Positions 1 through 8,844 of a DNA stretch of 64,000 bases are shown piece after piece. How positions within the stretch are numbered: position 1 is the first letter of the stretch; each line of letters opens with the position of its first letter. Location: the NCBI GenBank assembly GCA_024072375.1, contig CP099617.1, positions 849,001 through 913,000 of the forward strand, written 5' to 3'. Origin of the DNA: Sphingomonadaceae bacterium OTU29LAMAA1. GTDB taxonomy: Bacteria > Pseudomonadota > Alphaproteobacteria > Sphingomonadales > Sphingomonadaceae. Below the pieces are notes generated by a model. It did not search any database and was not told the origin of the DNA. It saw nothing but the letters and a program-made list of their open reading frames with translations. A program made the translations under genes and the position numbers.

Positions 1-1590
1 CGCGACCAGCACGCTCAGCCGGTTACCGGCGAACGCCTCCATCACCGCGTCCTTTTCGGCGGGCTTCATCCGCCCATGAACCACACCGATCCGCTCGCCG
101 AAGCGTGCACGCAGCGACCCGGCGCGCATCTCGGCCGCGGCAAGGTCGCTCTTCTCGCTCTCCTCGACCAGCGGGCAGACCCAATAGGCTTGCCCGCCAT
201 CCGCCATGTGGCGACCGATCGCATTGACGACCTCGTCCAGCCGGTCCTCCGACACCACCCGCGTCTCGATCGGCTCGCGGCCCGGCGGCATCTCGTCGAG
301 CCGGCTGACGTCCATCTCGCCATATTGCGCCAGCGTCAGCGTGCGCGGGATCGGCGTCGCCGTCATCGCCAGCAGATGCGGCGGCGCCTTACCCTTCGCC
401 TGCAACATCATCCGCTCGGCGACACCGAAGCGATGCTGCTCGTCGACCACGACCAGCGCGAGGTCGCGGTAACCGACCGCTTCCTGAAAGATCGCATGCG
501 TACCGACGAGGATATCGATCTCGCCCGCCGCGAGCGCCATCAGCGTCGCCTCGCGCGCCTTGCCCTTGTCGCGTCCCGTCAGCACCGCGATCTCCAGCGG
601 CAGGCCGGAGAGCATCTTGCGCAACGTCTCGTAATGCTGGCGCGCGAGGATTTCCGTCGGCGCGAGCATCGCCCCCTGCGCCCCCGCCTCCACCGCGATC
701 AGCAGCGCCATCGCCGCGACCAACGTCTTGCCCGACCCGACATCGCCTTGCAGCAGCCGCAGCATCGGCGCGGTCTGCGCCAGATCGCCCTCGATCTCCG
801 CCACCGTCCGCGATTGCGCGCCCGTCGGCGTATAGGGCAGTTTCAGCAGATCGCGCAGTCTCCCGTCGCCGACCAGCGCCCTGCCCCGCCGCTTACGCGT
901 ATCGGCGCGAACGAGCGTCATCGCGAGCTGGTTGGCGAAGATCTCGTCGTAGGCGAGCCGCTCGCGTGCCACCTTGTCGGCGGGATCGTCGTGGATGCGC
1001 TGCAACGCCTCGCGCCAGTCCGGCCAGCCGCGTTTCGCCTTCAGCCCCGGCTCGATCCATTCGGGCAGGACAGGCGCACGGTCCAATGCCTGTGCTGCGA
1101 ACCCGCCCAGCCGGCGTGAGGTCAATCCCTCCGACAGCGGGTAGATAGCCTCCCGCTCCCGAAAAACCTCATCCGGCTCACCCAGATCGGGATGGATGAT
1201 CTGGAGCATCTCGCCATAGCTTTCGAGCTTGCCCGATACCCGCCGCGGCTCGTTCAGCGGCAACAGCTTCTTCACCCAGCCCGACGATCCGCCGAAATAG
1301 ACGAGGCTGACGTAATTCCCCTTGGCATCGACAGCCTGCACACGCGTCGGCCCACGCCCGCTACTGGTCCGATAATCACGCGGCGTCAGCGTGATCGCGA
1401 TCACCCGCCCCGCATCCGCCACGTCCAGTTCCTCCCGCGGCAGCCGGTCGATCCATCCGCTCGGCAGGTGGAAGGCGACGTCGACCACCCGCTCCAGCCC
1501 CAGCCGGTCGAGCGGCTTGGCGAGCGCGGGGCCGACGCCCTTCAGGGCGGTGACTTCGGCGAACAGCGGATTGAGGATATCGGGGCGCAT
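1..1590 (-). CDS. recG: ATP-dependent DNA helicase RecG, N-terminal 530 residues (cut by window edge)
   Basis: Superfamily 2 helicase that remodels stalled replication forks and branch-migrates Holliday junctions in the cytoplasm. Translating from the ATG at 1590 gives a wedge/OB region with YFGG, then the helicase core: Walker A GDVGSGKT (from about residue 282), the DEQH box VVDEQHRFG, and motif III TATPIPRTL. The C-terminal helicase part begins (VVSEDRLDEVV, VHGRMKPAEKDAV) and the frame is still open at position 1. About 160 residues of a usual ~690 are therefore missing only because of the window boundary. It is divergent from sdhE, with about 70 bp between the starts. The related translocase mfd lies just beyond and shares the same motor motifs; the wedge-type N-terminus separates RecG from Mfd. 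Confidence 0.95.
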   Translation of the reverse strand, partial: MRPDILNPLFAEVTALKGVGPALAKPLDRLGLERVVDVAFHLPSGWIDRLPREELDVADAGRVIAITLTPRDYRTSSGRGPTRVQAVDAKGNYVSLVYFGGSSGWVKKLLPLNEPRRVSGKLESYGEMLQIIHPDLGEPDEVFREREAIYPLSEGLTSRRLGGFAAQALDRAPVLPEWIEPGLKAKRGWPDWREALQRIHDDPADKVARERLAYDEIFANQLAMTLVRADTRKRRGRALVGDGRLRDLLKLPYTPTGAQSRTVAEIEGDLAQTAPMLRLLQGDVGSGKTLVAAMALLIAVEAGAQGAMLAPTEILARQHYETLRKMLSGLPLEIAVLTGRDKGKAREATLMALAAGEIDILVGTHAIFQEAVGYRDLALVVVDEQHRFGVAERMMLQAKGKAPPHLLAMTATPIPRTLTLAQYGEMDVSRLDEMPPGREPIETRVVSEDRLDEVVNAIGRHMADGGQAYWVCPLVEESEKSDLAAAEMRAGSLRARFGERIGVVHGRMKPAEKDAVMEAFAGNRLSVLVA

Positions 1591-1662
1591 GACTACATGG
1601 CTGCTATACCCGACCCGATAACCGCCGCCAGCGGTCATCGGGCTATTTGCATTGGAAGCCTG

Positions 1663-1929
1663 ATGGATCACGCCATCCGTTTGAAACGCCTGAAGTTCCG
1701 AAGCTGGCATCGCGGCACGAAGGAGGCCGATCTGATGATCGGCGGCTTCTTCGATGCGCATGGCGCGGGCTGGACGCCGGAGGAACTCGACTGGTTCGAG
1801 GCGTTGCTGGAGGAACAGGACGTCGACATCATGGGCTGGGCGATCGGCTCGCTGCCCTGCCCGCTCGAATGGAACGGCCCGATGATGCAGCAGATGCGCT
1901 CGCTGAGTTACGTCCCGGTAACGCGGTGA
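1663..1929 (+). CDS. sdhE: FAD assembly factor SdhE (succinate dehydrogenase assembly factor 2 family)
   Basis: Small soluble protein of the SdhE/Sdh5 (DUF339) family, which promotes covalent attachment of FAD to the flavoprotein subunit of succinate dehydrogenase. The 88-residue product has the family hallmarks: a basic N-terminus followed by RSWHRGTKEADLMIGGF, which contains the RGxxE motif needed for flavinylation, and then acidic helices (EELDWFEALLEEQDVDIMGW). The start at 1663 is chosen because family members begin only a few residues before this motif, although the frame is open further upstream. The gene sits alone between divergent recG and co-directional mfd, with a palindromic repeat pair in the gap before mfd. 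A neighbouring recG-sdhE-mfd arrangement is familiar to me from sphingomonads. Confidence 0.93.
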   Translation: MDHAIRLKRLKFRSWHRGTKEADLMIGGFFDAHGAGWTPEELDWFEALLEEQDVDIMGWAIGSLPCPLEWNGPMMQQMRSLSYVPVTR

Positions 1930-1949
1930 CGGAAGATAAGTAGCGATAG

Positions 1950-2072
1950 CCCCTCCCTTGCAAGGGAGGGGTTGGGGTGAGTGGAGACCTGGCGCTACGT
2001 CACCAGAGAGACCCCGATTGACCGTATCGCTTGGACCCAACCCACCCCCGACCCCTCCCTTCCAGGGAGGGG
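1950..2072. repeat. Inverted pair of GC-rich palindromic repeats (CCCCTCCC family)
   Basis: Two copies of one element face each other between sdhE and mfd. The left copy (1950-1985) is a hairpin CCCTCCCTTGCAAGGGAGGG followed by a tail GTTGGGGTGAGTGG. The right copy (about 2036-2072) is its reverse complement, with the tail first and then a CCCTCCCT...AGGGAGGG hairpin. About 50 bp of unrelated sequence lies between. Related copies occur at 17494-17593, 34168-34390 and, as a core only, 29132-29154. The inverted pairing resembles REP doublets (REPINs). It could also terminate sdhE transcription, but no T-tract follows. Confidence 0.8.
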
Positions 2073-2082
2073 AGGAGCATAG

Positions 2083-5000
2083 ATGCCCGACCTGAAGACC
2101 ATCCTCGGCGCCAAGACCCAGCTGACGCTCGCAGGCGTTCCCGCCGGTTTCCAGCCTGCGCTGCTCGCCGATCTCGCGCGCGCGGCGGCGCATTCCGGCA
2201 AGGGCGGTCGCGCCGTCTTCATCGCGCCGGACGACGCGGCGATGCGCGCGATCGCCGCAACCGCCGCCTTCTTCGCGCCCGAACTGGAAGTCATCAACTT
2301 TCCAGCTTGGGACTGCCTGCCCTACGATCGCGCCAGCCCGACGCTGCGGATCATGGCCGAACGCATCGCTGCCCTGTGGCAGTTGCAGCGCGCGTCGAAG
2401 GCGCCGAGGCTCGTCCTCACCACCGCCAACGCCGCGACACAGCGGGTCCTGACCCCCTTCCGCATCCGCCAGCTGGTCGCGACGCTCGAACCCGGCGCAC
2501 GCATCGACCGCGACGACCTCGCGCGACTGTTGCAGGCGAACGGCTACGTCCGCACCGAAACTGTCCACGATCAGGGCGAATATGCCGTCCGCGGCGGCAT
2601 CGTCGATCTCTACCCCAGCGGCGAGGAACAGGCGCTGCGCCTCGACTTCTTCGGCGACGAGATCGAGACCGTCCGTACCTTCAGCCCCGAAGACCAGCGC
2701 ACCACCGGCCGGATCGACGGCTTCACCCTCCTGCCTGCCTCCGAAGCGCTGCTCGATGAGGAATCGATCAAGCGCTTCCGCACCCGCTACCGCGACAAGT
2801 TCGGCGCGACCGCGACAGGCGATCCGCTGTATCAGGCGATCAGCGACGGACGCCGCCTCGCCGGCATGGAGCATTGGCTGCCGCTGTTCGAGGACAAGCT
2901 GGCGACTTTGTTCGACCACCTCTCCGCCGACGACGTCATCGTCCGGGACTTCGGCGTCCCCGGCGCGATCGACGCGCGGATGGAATCGATCGCGGATTAT
3001 TACGAGAACCGCCAGCGCGCCGAGGCCGCCCAGCCCGGCAGCTATCGCCCGCTCGCCGCCAAGTCGCTCTACCTCGACGCGAAGGAATGGGCCGCCGGCC
3101 TCGACGCCGCGCACGCGCACCTGACCACGCCGTTCCACGAACCCGAAAGCGCCACCGTCCTCGACTTCAATGTCGATGGCGCCCGCGACTTCGGCCCCGA
3201 ACGTGGCAACGGCACCAACATCTACGAAGCGGTCGTCGATCACCTGAAGGCCTTGCGCAAGCAGGGCAAGAAGCCGGTGCTCGCCAGCTATTCGATCGGC
3301 GCCCGCGAACGGCTCGGCAATCTGCTCAAGGACCACGGTCTCAACGGCGGCAAGGCGGCGGACAGCTGGCAGGAAGCGCTCGGCGTCGCGGACATCTCGA
3401 AGAGCGCCGGCGTCGCGCTGGTCGTGCTGCCGCTCGACCACGGCTTTACCGCGCCCGACGTGGCGGTGCTGACCGAACAGGACATGCTCGGCGACCGGCT
3501 TGTCCGCCGCGCCAAGCGCAAGAAGTCGGCCGACGCCTTCCTTGCCGAAATCGCCGCACTGACGCCGGGCGACCTTGTCGTCCACAGCGACCACGGCATC
3601 GGCAAATACCTCGGCCTGACCTCGATCCCCGTCGGCAAGTCCCCGCACGATTGCGTCGCGGTCGAATATGCCGGCGGCGACAAATTGTTCGTGCCGGTCG
3701 AGAATCTCGAAGTCCTCTCCCGCTACGGCTCGAACGAAGAGGGCGCGTCGCTCGACCGCCTCGGCGGCGAGGCATGGCAGCGCCGCAAGTCGAAGATGAA
3801 GGAGCGCATTCGCGAGATCGCGGGCGAACTCATCAAGACCGCGGCCGAACGCGCCTTGCACCCCGGCGACGTGCTGGAACCCGACGCGAGCGGCTACCCT
3901 AGCTTCGTCGATCGCTTCCCCTATGCCGAGACGGACGATCAGGACCGCGCGATCGACGATGTGCTCGGCGACCTGTCCGCGGGCAAGCCGATGGACCGGC
4001 TGATCGTCGGCGACGTCGGCTTCGGCAAGACCGAGATCGCCCTCCGCGCCGCGTTCGTCGCTTCGATGGCGGGCAAGCAGGTCGCGGTCGTCTGCCCGAC
4101 GACGTTGCTCGCCCGCCAGCATTACAACAACTTCACCGCTCGCTTCGAAGGTTTCCCGATGAACATGGGCCGCCTGTCGCGGCTGGTGCCCGGCAACGAG
4201 GCGAAGCAGACGAAGGAAGGCCTCGCCGCCGGCACGATCGACGTCGTTATCGGCACGCACGCGTTGCTCGCGAAGAACATCGACTTCAAGCGCCTCGGCC
4301 TCGTCATCGTCGACGAGGAACAGCGGTTCGGCGTCACCCACAAGGAGCGGCTGAAGGCGTTGCGCGCCGACGTCCACATGCTCACCCTCACCGCGACGCC
4401 GATCCCGCGCACGCTCCAGATGGCGATGAGCGGCATCCGCGAACTGTCGGTGATCCAGACCCCGCCGGTCGATCGCCTCGCGGTCCGCACCTACATCATC
4501 CCGTGGGACCCGATCGTGCTGCGCGAGGCGCTGCTGCGCGAACATTACCGCGGCGGCCAGAGCTTCATCGTCACGCCGCGCGTCGCCGACCTGCCCGACC
4601 TCGAGGAATACCTTCGCAACGAGGTGCCGGAGATCCGCTACGTCGTCGCACACGGCCAGATGAGCCCGACAGAAGTCGAAGAGCGGATGAGCGCCTTCTA
4701 CGACAAGAAGTTCGAGGTGCTGGTCTCGACCACGATCATCGAAAGCGGCATCGACATCGCCTCCGCCAACACGATCATCGTCAACCGCGCCGACCGCTTC
4801 GGCCTCGCCCAGCTCTACCAGCTCCGCGGCCGCGTCGGCCGGTCGAAGACGCGCGCCTACGCCTATCTCGTCACCCCGCCCGAACGGCAGATGACCGAGA
4901 CGGCGGAAAAGCGATTGAAAGTGCTGTCCGACCTCGATTCACTGGGTGCCGGCTTCCAGCTCGCCAGCCACGATCTCGACATCCGCGGCGCTGGCAATCT

Positions 5001-5565
5001 GCTCGGCGACGAACAGTCGGGGCATATCAAGGAGGTCGGCTACGAACTCTACCAGGCGATGCTCGAAGAGGCGATCATGGACGCCAAGGCCGGTGGCCTC
5101 GCCACCCGCCCGCGCGATTTCAGCCCGCAGATCACCGTCGACGCGCCGATCCTGATCCCCGACGATTACGTCCCCGATCTCGACCTGCGCATGGGCCTCT
5201 ACCGCCGCCTCAACGAACTGGAGGAACATCGCGAGATCGAAGCGTTCGCCGCCGAGATGATCGACCGCTTCGGCCCGCTGCCCGAGGCAACGGAAAACCT
5301 CATCAGCGTCATCATGATCAAGCTGAACGCAAGAAAGGCGTGCATCGCCAAGATGGACGTCGGCCCGCGCGGCGTGCTGGTCGCGTTCCACGACGACACC
5401 CCGCCCAATGTCGCCGGGCTGCTGGCGTACGTGGAGCGCCTCAACGGCGTCGCCAAACTGCGTCCCGACAGCAAGCTGGTGCTGCAACGCGCCTGGCCCG
5501 ATGCCAAGTCGCGGCTCCACGGTGCATTACAACTATCGAGGGGGCTGGCAAAAGCGGCAGCCTGA
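2083..5565 (+). CDS. mfd: Transcription-repair coupling factor Mfd
   Basis: SF2 translocase that removes RNA polymerase stalled at DNA lesions and recruits UvrA, starting transcription-coupled excision repair. The 1160-residue length is normal. An N-terminal UvrB-like module (YVRTETVHDQGEYAVRGGIVD) is followed by the RNA-polymerase-interaction (CarD-like) domain around residues 490-560 (GDLVVHSDHGIGKYLGL). The motor has Walker A GDVGFGKTE near residue 643, a DEEQ box near 744, TATPIPRTLQM, and the conserved tail of motifs V-VI (SGIDIASANTIIVNRADRFGLAQLYQLRGRVGRS). The TRCF domain forms the C-terminus. The ATG at 2083 follows a GGAGGAG Shine-Dalgarno sequence. It converges on the NTF2-like gene, leaving a 41-bp gap. 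Confidence 0.97.
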   Translation: MPDLKTILGAKTQLTLAGVPAGFQPALLADLARAAAHSGKGGRAVFIAPDDAAMRAIAATAAFFAPELEVINFPAWDCLPYDRASPTLRIMAERIAALWQLQRASKAPRLVLTTANAATQRVLTPFRIRQLVATLEPGARIDRDDLARLLQANGYVRTETVHDQGEYAVRGGIVDLYPSGEEQALRLDFFGDEIETVRTFSPEDQRTTGRIDGFTLLPASEALLDEESIKRFRTRYRDKFGATATGDPLYQAISDGRRLAGMEHWLPLFEDKLATLFDHLSADDVIVRDFGVPGAIDARMESIADYYENRQRAEAAQPGSYRPLAAKSLYLDAKEWAAGLDAAHAHLTTPFHEPESATVLDFNVDGARDFGPERGNGTNIYEAVVDHLKALRKQGKKPVLASYSIGARERLGNLLKDHGLNGGKAADSWQEALGVADISKSAGVALVVLPLDHGFTAPDVAVLTEQDMLGDRLVRRAKRKKSADAFLAEIAALTPGDLVVHSDHGIGKYLGLTSIPVGKSPHDCVAVEYAGGDKLFVPVENLEVLSRYGSNEEGASLDRLGGEAWQRRKSKMKERIREIAGELIKTAAERALHPGDVLEPDASGYPSFVDRFPYAETDDQDRAIDDVLGDLSAGKPMDRLIVGDVGFGKTEIALRAAFVASMAGKQVAVVCPTTLLARQHYNNFTARFEGFPMNMGRLSRLVPGNEAKQTKEGLAAGTIDVVIGTHALLAKNIDFKRLGLVIVDEEQRFGVTHKERLKALRADVHMLTLTATPIPRTLQMAMSGIRELSVIQTPPVDRLAVRTYIIPWDPIVLREALLREHYRGGQSFIVTPRVADLPDLEEYLRNEVPEIRYVVAHGQMSPTEVEERMSAFYDKKFEVLVSTTIIESGIDIASANTIIVNRADRFGLAQLYQLRGRVGRSKTRAYAYLVTPPERQMTETAEKRLKVLSDLDSLGAGFQLASHDLDIRGAGNLLGDEQSGHIKEVGYELYQAMLEEAIMDAKAGGLATRPRDFSPQITVDAPILIPDDYVPDLDLRMGLYRRLNELEEHREIEAFAAEMIDRFGPLPEATENLISVIMIKLNARKACIAKMDVGPRGVLVAFHDDTPPNVAGLLAYVERLNGVAKLRPDSKLVLQRAWPDAKSRLHGALQLSRGLAKAAA

Positions 5566-5606
5566 CCTACTCGGTCCTGCCCCCTTGGGAAAGGAATACA
5601 GGAATT

Positions 5607-6026
5607 CTAGCTGCTGTGGTCGGACACGACCTTCCAGCCGTCGGGCTTCCGTTCGAACAGCAATGAGGTCATGCCGGTAGCCTGCTTGCCACCGGGATAG
5701 GCCAGGGTCCATCGTGCCCATAGCATCCGGTGCGTTGCATCGACCCGCCGTGTTCCAAGCATTCGGAACGACAATCGGCCGCGTTGTTTCGTATCGGCGC
5801 CATAGGTCCTGGAATAACGCGCGGCGATGGCCGCCTTGCCGCGGACAAGCCCCTTGTCCGTGACGAACACGGCGTCGTCGGCATAGATGGCCAGGAACCG
5901 CGGCACGTCGCCTGTGCTCCAGCCGACGGCGCTGTCCTGCATCACCGCCCGTATGGCGGCGTCCGGGTCCTGCGTCCGGGCAACCGGCGCCGCAGACGTT
6001 GCGAGCACGATCAGAGGTATCAGCAT
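5607..6026 (-). CDS. Secreted NTF2-like protein (DUF4440/SgcJ-type)
   Basis: A 139-residue protein with a short hydrophobic N-terminus (LIPLIVLATSAAPVARTQ) that looks like a signal peptide, then a single SnoaL/NTF2-like cone fold. Family-type features are the opening helix DAAIRAVMQDSAVGWSTGD, then RFLAIYADDAVFVTDKGLVRGKAAIAARY, and a strand-rich C-terminus ending in GWKVVSDHSS. Such proteins bind small ligands or act as orphan enzymes, so no substrate can be assigned. Its ATG lies inside the end of the EAL-domain gene: ATGCTGA contains both the start codon and that gene's TGA, a 7-nt overlap. This suggests translational coupling and co-expression with a c-di-GMP-related protein, but no functional link is proven. 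Confidence 0.75.
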   Translation of the reverse strand: MLIPLIVLATSAAPVARTQDPDAAIRAVMQDSAVGWSTGDVPRFLAIYADDAVFVTDKGLVRGKAAIAARYSRTYGADTKQRGRLSFRMLGTRRVDATHRMLWARWTLAYPGGKQATGMTSLLFERKPDGWKVVSDHSS

Positions 6027-7687
6027 TTTTCTGTCTCCAGCAATCGGATCAGTGATGCCTCATCCAGCGGCTCGGCCAGCAGATACCCCTGATAGAAAGT
6101 GCATCCTTCCTGCGCGAGCGCCCGACGCTGGGCCTCGGTTTCGATTCCTTCGGCAATCACAGCCAGCTCCAGCGAGCGTGCCAGCGTCATGACTGCACGC
6201 ACGACACCGCGATGGCGGGCGGTGCCTTCAATGCCATGGACCAGCGCCTTGTCGAGCTTCAGGTAATCGAGCGGCAGTGCCGTCAGATAGGCGAGACTGG
6301 AATATCCGGTACCGAAATCGTCGAGGGCGACCCGCATTCCTGCGACGCGCAACGCGGAGAGTACGTCTGCGGCCGTCTCCAGATTACGGATCGCGCCGGT
6401 TTCGGTGATCTCCACCGTCAGCCTTTCGAACGGCACACCGCTCGCGGCGACGCGATCGAGGAACAATGCGGCGAAGCCCGGCCGACCCAGATCCCCCGCG
6501 GTCAGATTGAGCGACACGCGCAGACCGGAGAGGCTGCATGGCCAGCGCGCGACCCGGCCGAGCACCAGCCCCTGAATATGATCCGACAATGCGATGCCCA
6601 GATCGGCACGATCCGCCGCCGCAAACAGGGCGTCCGCGCCCAGCGGGCCGAGCCGTCCGTGATTCCATCGGGCGAGCGCTTCCACGCCCGTGACGTGACG
6701 CCCGTCGATAGGTGCTTGCGGCTGGAACAGCACGTCGATCTCGCCGCGCTCGATCGCCAGATGCAGGTCGATGGCAAGCGAGTCCAGCGGTGCGGCGCCT
6801 TCCGGTCCGGCGATCCGGATCATCGCACCATCGCTCGCCTTTGCCGCGACGAGCGCCTCGCCCGCGCGTCGCAACAGCCGGGCCGCGTCGTCACCGGAAT
6901 CGCTTTCCGCCATGCCCCAGCGGCTGCCGAGCACCGCCTGTCGCACGCCTACCGCCAGCGGCCGCGCCAGGGCGGCATCCAGCGCCGCGGCGAGTCGGGC
7001 AAGAACAGCAGGGGACGCCGCCGCCGCAACGATGATGTCACCGCCCCCCGGCGTAATCACCATCGCCGCAGGCCCCAACAGGCTCTGCGTCACGGCCTCC
7101 ACCTGCGCCCGCGCCTCGGCGATCAGCGTGTCGCCAGCGGCACGCCCGCGCGCGGCATTGAGAATATCGAGTCGCGACAAGGCGATCATCAGCACACCGA
7201 CATGTGCACCCTCGCCCAGCCGCCCGGCGATCCATGGCCCGATGCCATCGTGCTCGATATGATCGCCGAAGCGTGATCCGCGACGGTCGGCCAGATCGCG
7301 CATCGCATGCCGGACCGCGAAGCGCAGGACGTGTCGCAACTCGTCCGCATCGCCGCGATCCACATAGAAGTGCGTCGCGCCGCCAGCGAGGATTTCGTCA
7401 AGGTCGCCGTTCTCCGCGGTCAGCACCAGCAGCACGCCGCCGGTGGCCCCGACCAGACCACCCAGCGCTCGCACGTCGGGCAGTGCCATGGCCACGTCGC
7501 GACGCGCGTCGACCATCATCACGCCTGCGCCGCTTGCGAGCGCGCGGCCGGCGACACCCTCACCGCCACCATCGGCAATGACGGACCACCCCTGATCCTG
7601 GCACTGATCCCGGACGAACGCGGTCAGTTCGTCCCGATCGTCGATCGATACGATGAACAGCGTCGCATGACCGGCGTCTTTCCCCAT
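6020..7687 (-). CDS. EAL-domain cyclic-di-GMP phosphodiesterase with degenerate GGDEF
   Basis: Predicted to hydrolyse c-di-GMP to pGpG. The 555-residue product has three parts. An N-terminal region (about 1-130) resembles a receiver fold (TLFIVSIDD..., VMMVDARRD). A GGDEF-like domain follows (about 150-290) whose signature reads GGGDII instead of GGDEF, so cyclase activity is unlikely. The C-terminal EAL domain has EALARW from about residue 336 and DDFGTGYSSLAYL from about 456, so the main catalytic signatures are present. No transmembrane segment is evident, suggesting a cytoplasmic enzyme. An ATG at 7687 is preferred over an upstream in-frame codon because the latter would run into moaA, which starts at 7795 on the other strand. 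It is followed by the overlapping NTF2-like gene. Confidence 0.85.
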   Translation of the reverse strand: MGKDAGHATLFIVSIDDRDELTAFVRDQCQDQGWSVIADGGGEGVAGRALASGAGVMMVDARRDVAMALPDVRALGGLVGATGGVLLVLTAENGDLDEILAGGATHFYVDRGDADELRHVLRFAVRHAMRDLADRRGSRFGDHIEHDGIGPWIAGRLGEGAHVGVLMIALSRLDILNAARGRAAGDTLIAEARAQVEAVTQSLLGPAAMVITPGGGDIIVAAAASPAVLARLAAALDAALARPLAVGVRQAVLGSRWGMAESDSGDDAARLLRRAGEALVAAKASDGAMIRIAGPEGAAPLDSLAIDLHLAIERGEIDVLFQPQAPIDGRHVTGVEALARWNHGRLGPLGADALFAAADRADLGIALSDHIQGLVLGRVARWPCSLSGLRVSLNLTAGDLGRPGFAALFLDRVAASGVPFERLTVEITETGAIRNLETAADVLSALRVAGMRVALDDFGTGYSSLAYLTALPLDYLKLDKALVHGIEGTARHRGVVRAVMTLARSLELAVIAEGIETEAQRRALAQEGCTFYQGYLLAEPLDEASLIRLLETEKC

Positions 7688-7794
7688 CGATCCCAGCGTA
7701 GGCAGGCGAACGTTAACCGGCAATGGAAAGCCGGCGGTCGAGGGCGAAATGGAACCGACTTGTCCCGCGACGGTTGACGGCCTAGCTCCGTGAC

Positions 7795-8844
7795 ATGACA
7801 AGCCCCCTGCCCCTTGACGATCCATCGCCGGTCGCCGGCCCTCGCGTCGGTGCGCCGATGGCCCTTGTCGATCCGCAGGGACGCACGATCCGATACCTGC
7901 GCATCTCGGTGACCGACCGCTGCGATCTGCGCTGCCGCTATTGCATGGCCGAACAGATGACGTTCCTGCCGCGCGCGAAACTGCTCAGCCTCGAGGAAAT
8001 CGCGATCATCGCCGAACGCTTCATCGCGCGTGGCGTCAACAAGATCCGGTTGTCGGGTGGCGAACCGCTGGTCCGCCGCGATGTCGGCGACCTTGTCCGC
8101 CGGCTCGGGCGCCATGTCGGCGCCGGTCTCGACGAACTGACGATGACCACCAATGCCACGCGGCTGGCGCAATACGCCGCTGAGATGGTCGATGCGGGTA
8201 TCCGTCGGATCAATGTCAGCCTCGACAGCCTCGACCCTGACCGTTTCCGCTACATTACGCGGCACGGCGACGTGACACAGGTGCTGGCCGGAATCGCCGC
8301 TGCGAAGGCGGTGGGGCTCGCGGTCAAGATCAACATGGTCGCTCTTGCCGGGCTTAACGAAGACGAGATCCCGGCGATGCTGCAATGGTGCGTCGATCAG
8401 GGCCATGATCTGTCGCTGATCGAGACGATGCCCTTGGGCGCGATCGACGAAGATCGGACCGATCGCTTCGTCCCCCTCACCCGCGTATTCGACGATCTTT
8501 CCGCTCGCTTCCCGCTGCTTCGTGATACCCATCGCACGGGCGGGCCCGCGCGCTACTGGCGGGTCGGCGACAGCGCAACCAGGCTCGGCCTCATCTCCCC
8601 CCTGACCGCGAATTTCTGTGATGGTTGCAACCGCGTGCGGCTGACGACCGAGGGCAAGCTGTACATGTGCCTCGGCCACGACGATCAGGTCGATCTGAAG
8701 GGGGCGTTGCGCGATGGCGGCATCGACGGCCTGGACCAGGCGATCGACCGAGGGCTGTCCCGGAAGCCGGCCCGTCACGATTTTCGAATCGAGGCGGGCG
8801 CCGCACCGGCGGTGGCACGCCATATGAGCGTTACCGGCGGATGA
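7795..8844 (+). CDS. moaA: GTP 3',8-cyclase MoaA
   Basis: Radical-SAM enzyme that makes 3',8-cyclo-7,8-dihydro-GTP, the first step of molybdenum cofactor synthesis. The 349-residue protein has the N-terminal SAM-cluster motif CDLRCRYC (Cys43, Cys47, Cys50), LSGGEPL and NVSLDSLD. It also has the second, GTP-binding Fe-S cluster region (FCDGCNRVRLT...MCLG). It ends in the conserved Gly-Gly tail (VTGG) that MoaA inserts into its active site. The codons for that tail run directly into the nadK start (GGATGA), a 4-nt overlap. Its pathway partners moaC and moeA are 53 kb away in this window, so the Mo-cofactor genes are split. Confidence 0.95.
   Translation: MTSPLPLDDPSPVAGPRVGAPMALVDPQGRTIRYLRISVTDRCDLRCRYCMAEQMTFLPRAKLLSLEEIAIIAERFIARGVNKIRLSGGEPLVRRDVGDLVRRLGRHVGAGLDELTMTTNATRLAQYAAEMVDAGIRRINVSLDSLDPDRFRYITRHGDVTQVLAGIAAAKAVGLAVKINMVALAGLNEDEIPAMLQWCVDQGHDLSLIETMPLGAIDEDRTDRFVPLTRVFDDLSARFPLLRDTHRTGGPARYWRVGDSATRLGLISPLTANFCDGCNRVRLTTEGKLYMCLGHDDQVDLKGALRDGGIDGLDQAIDRGLSRKPARHDFRIEAGAAPAVARHMSVTGG

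Noticed and set aside
7713..7718. TTAACC upstream of the EAL gene as a CtrA site
   Set aside because: A 6-bp match with no second half-site is expected by chance.
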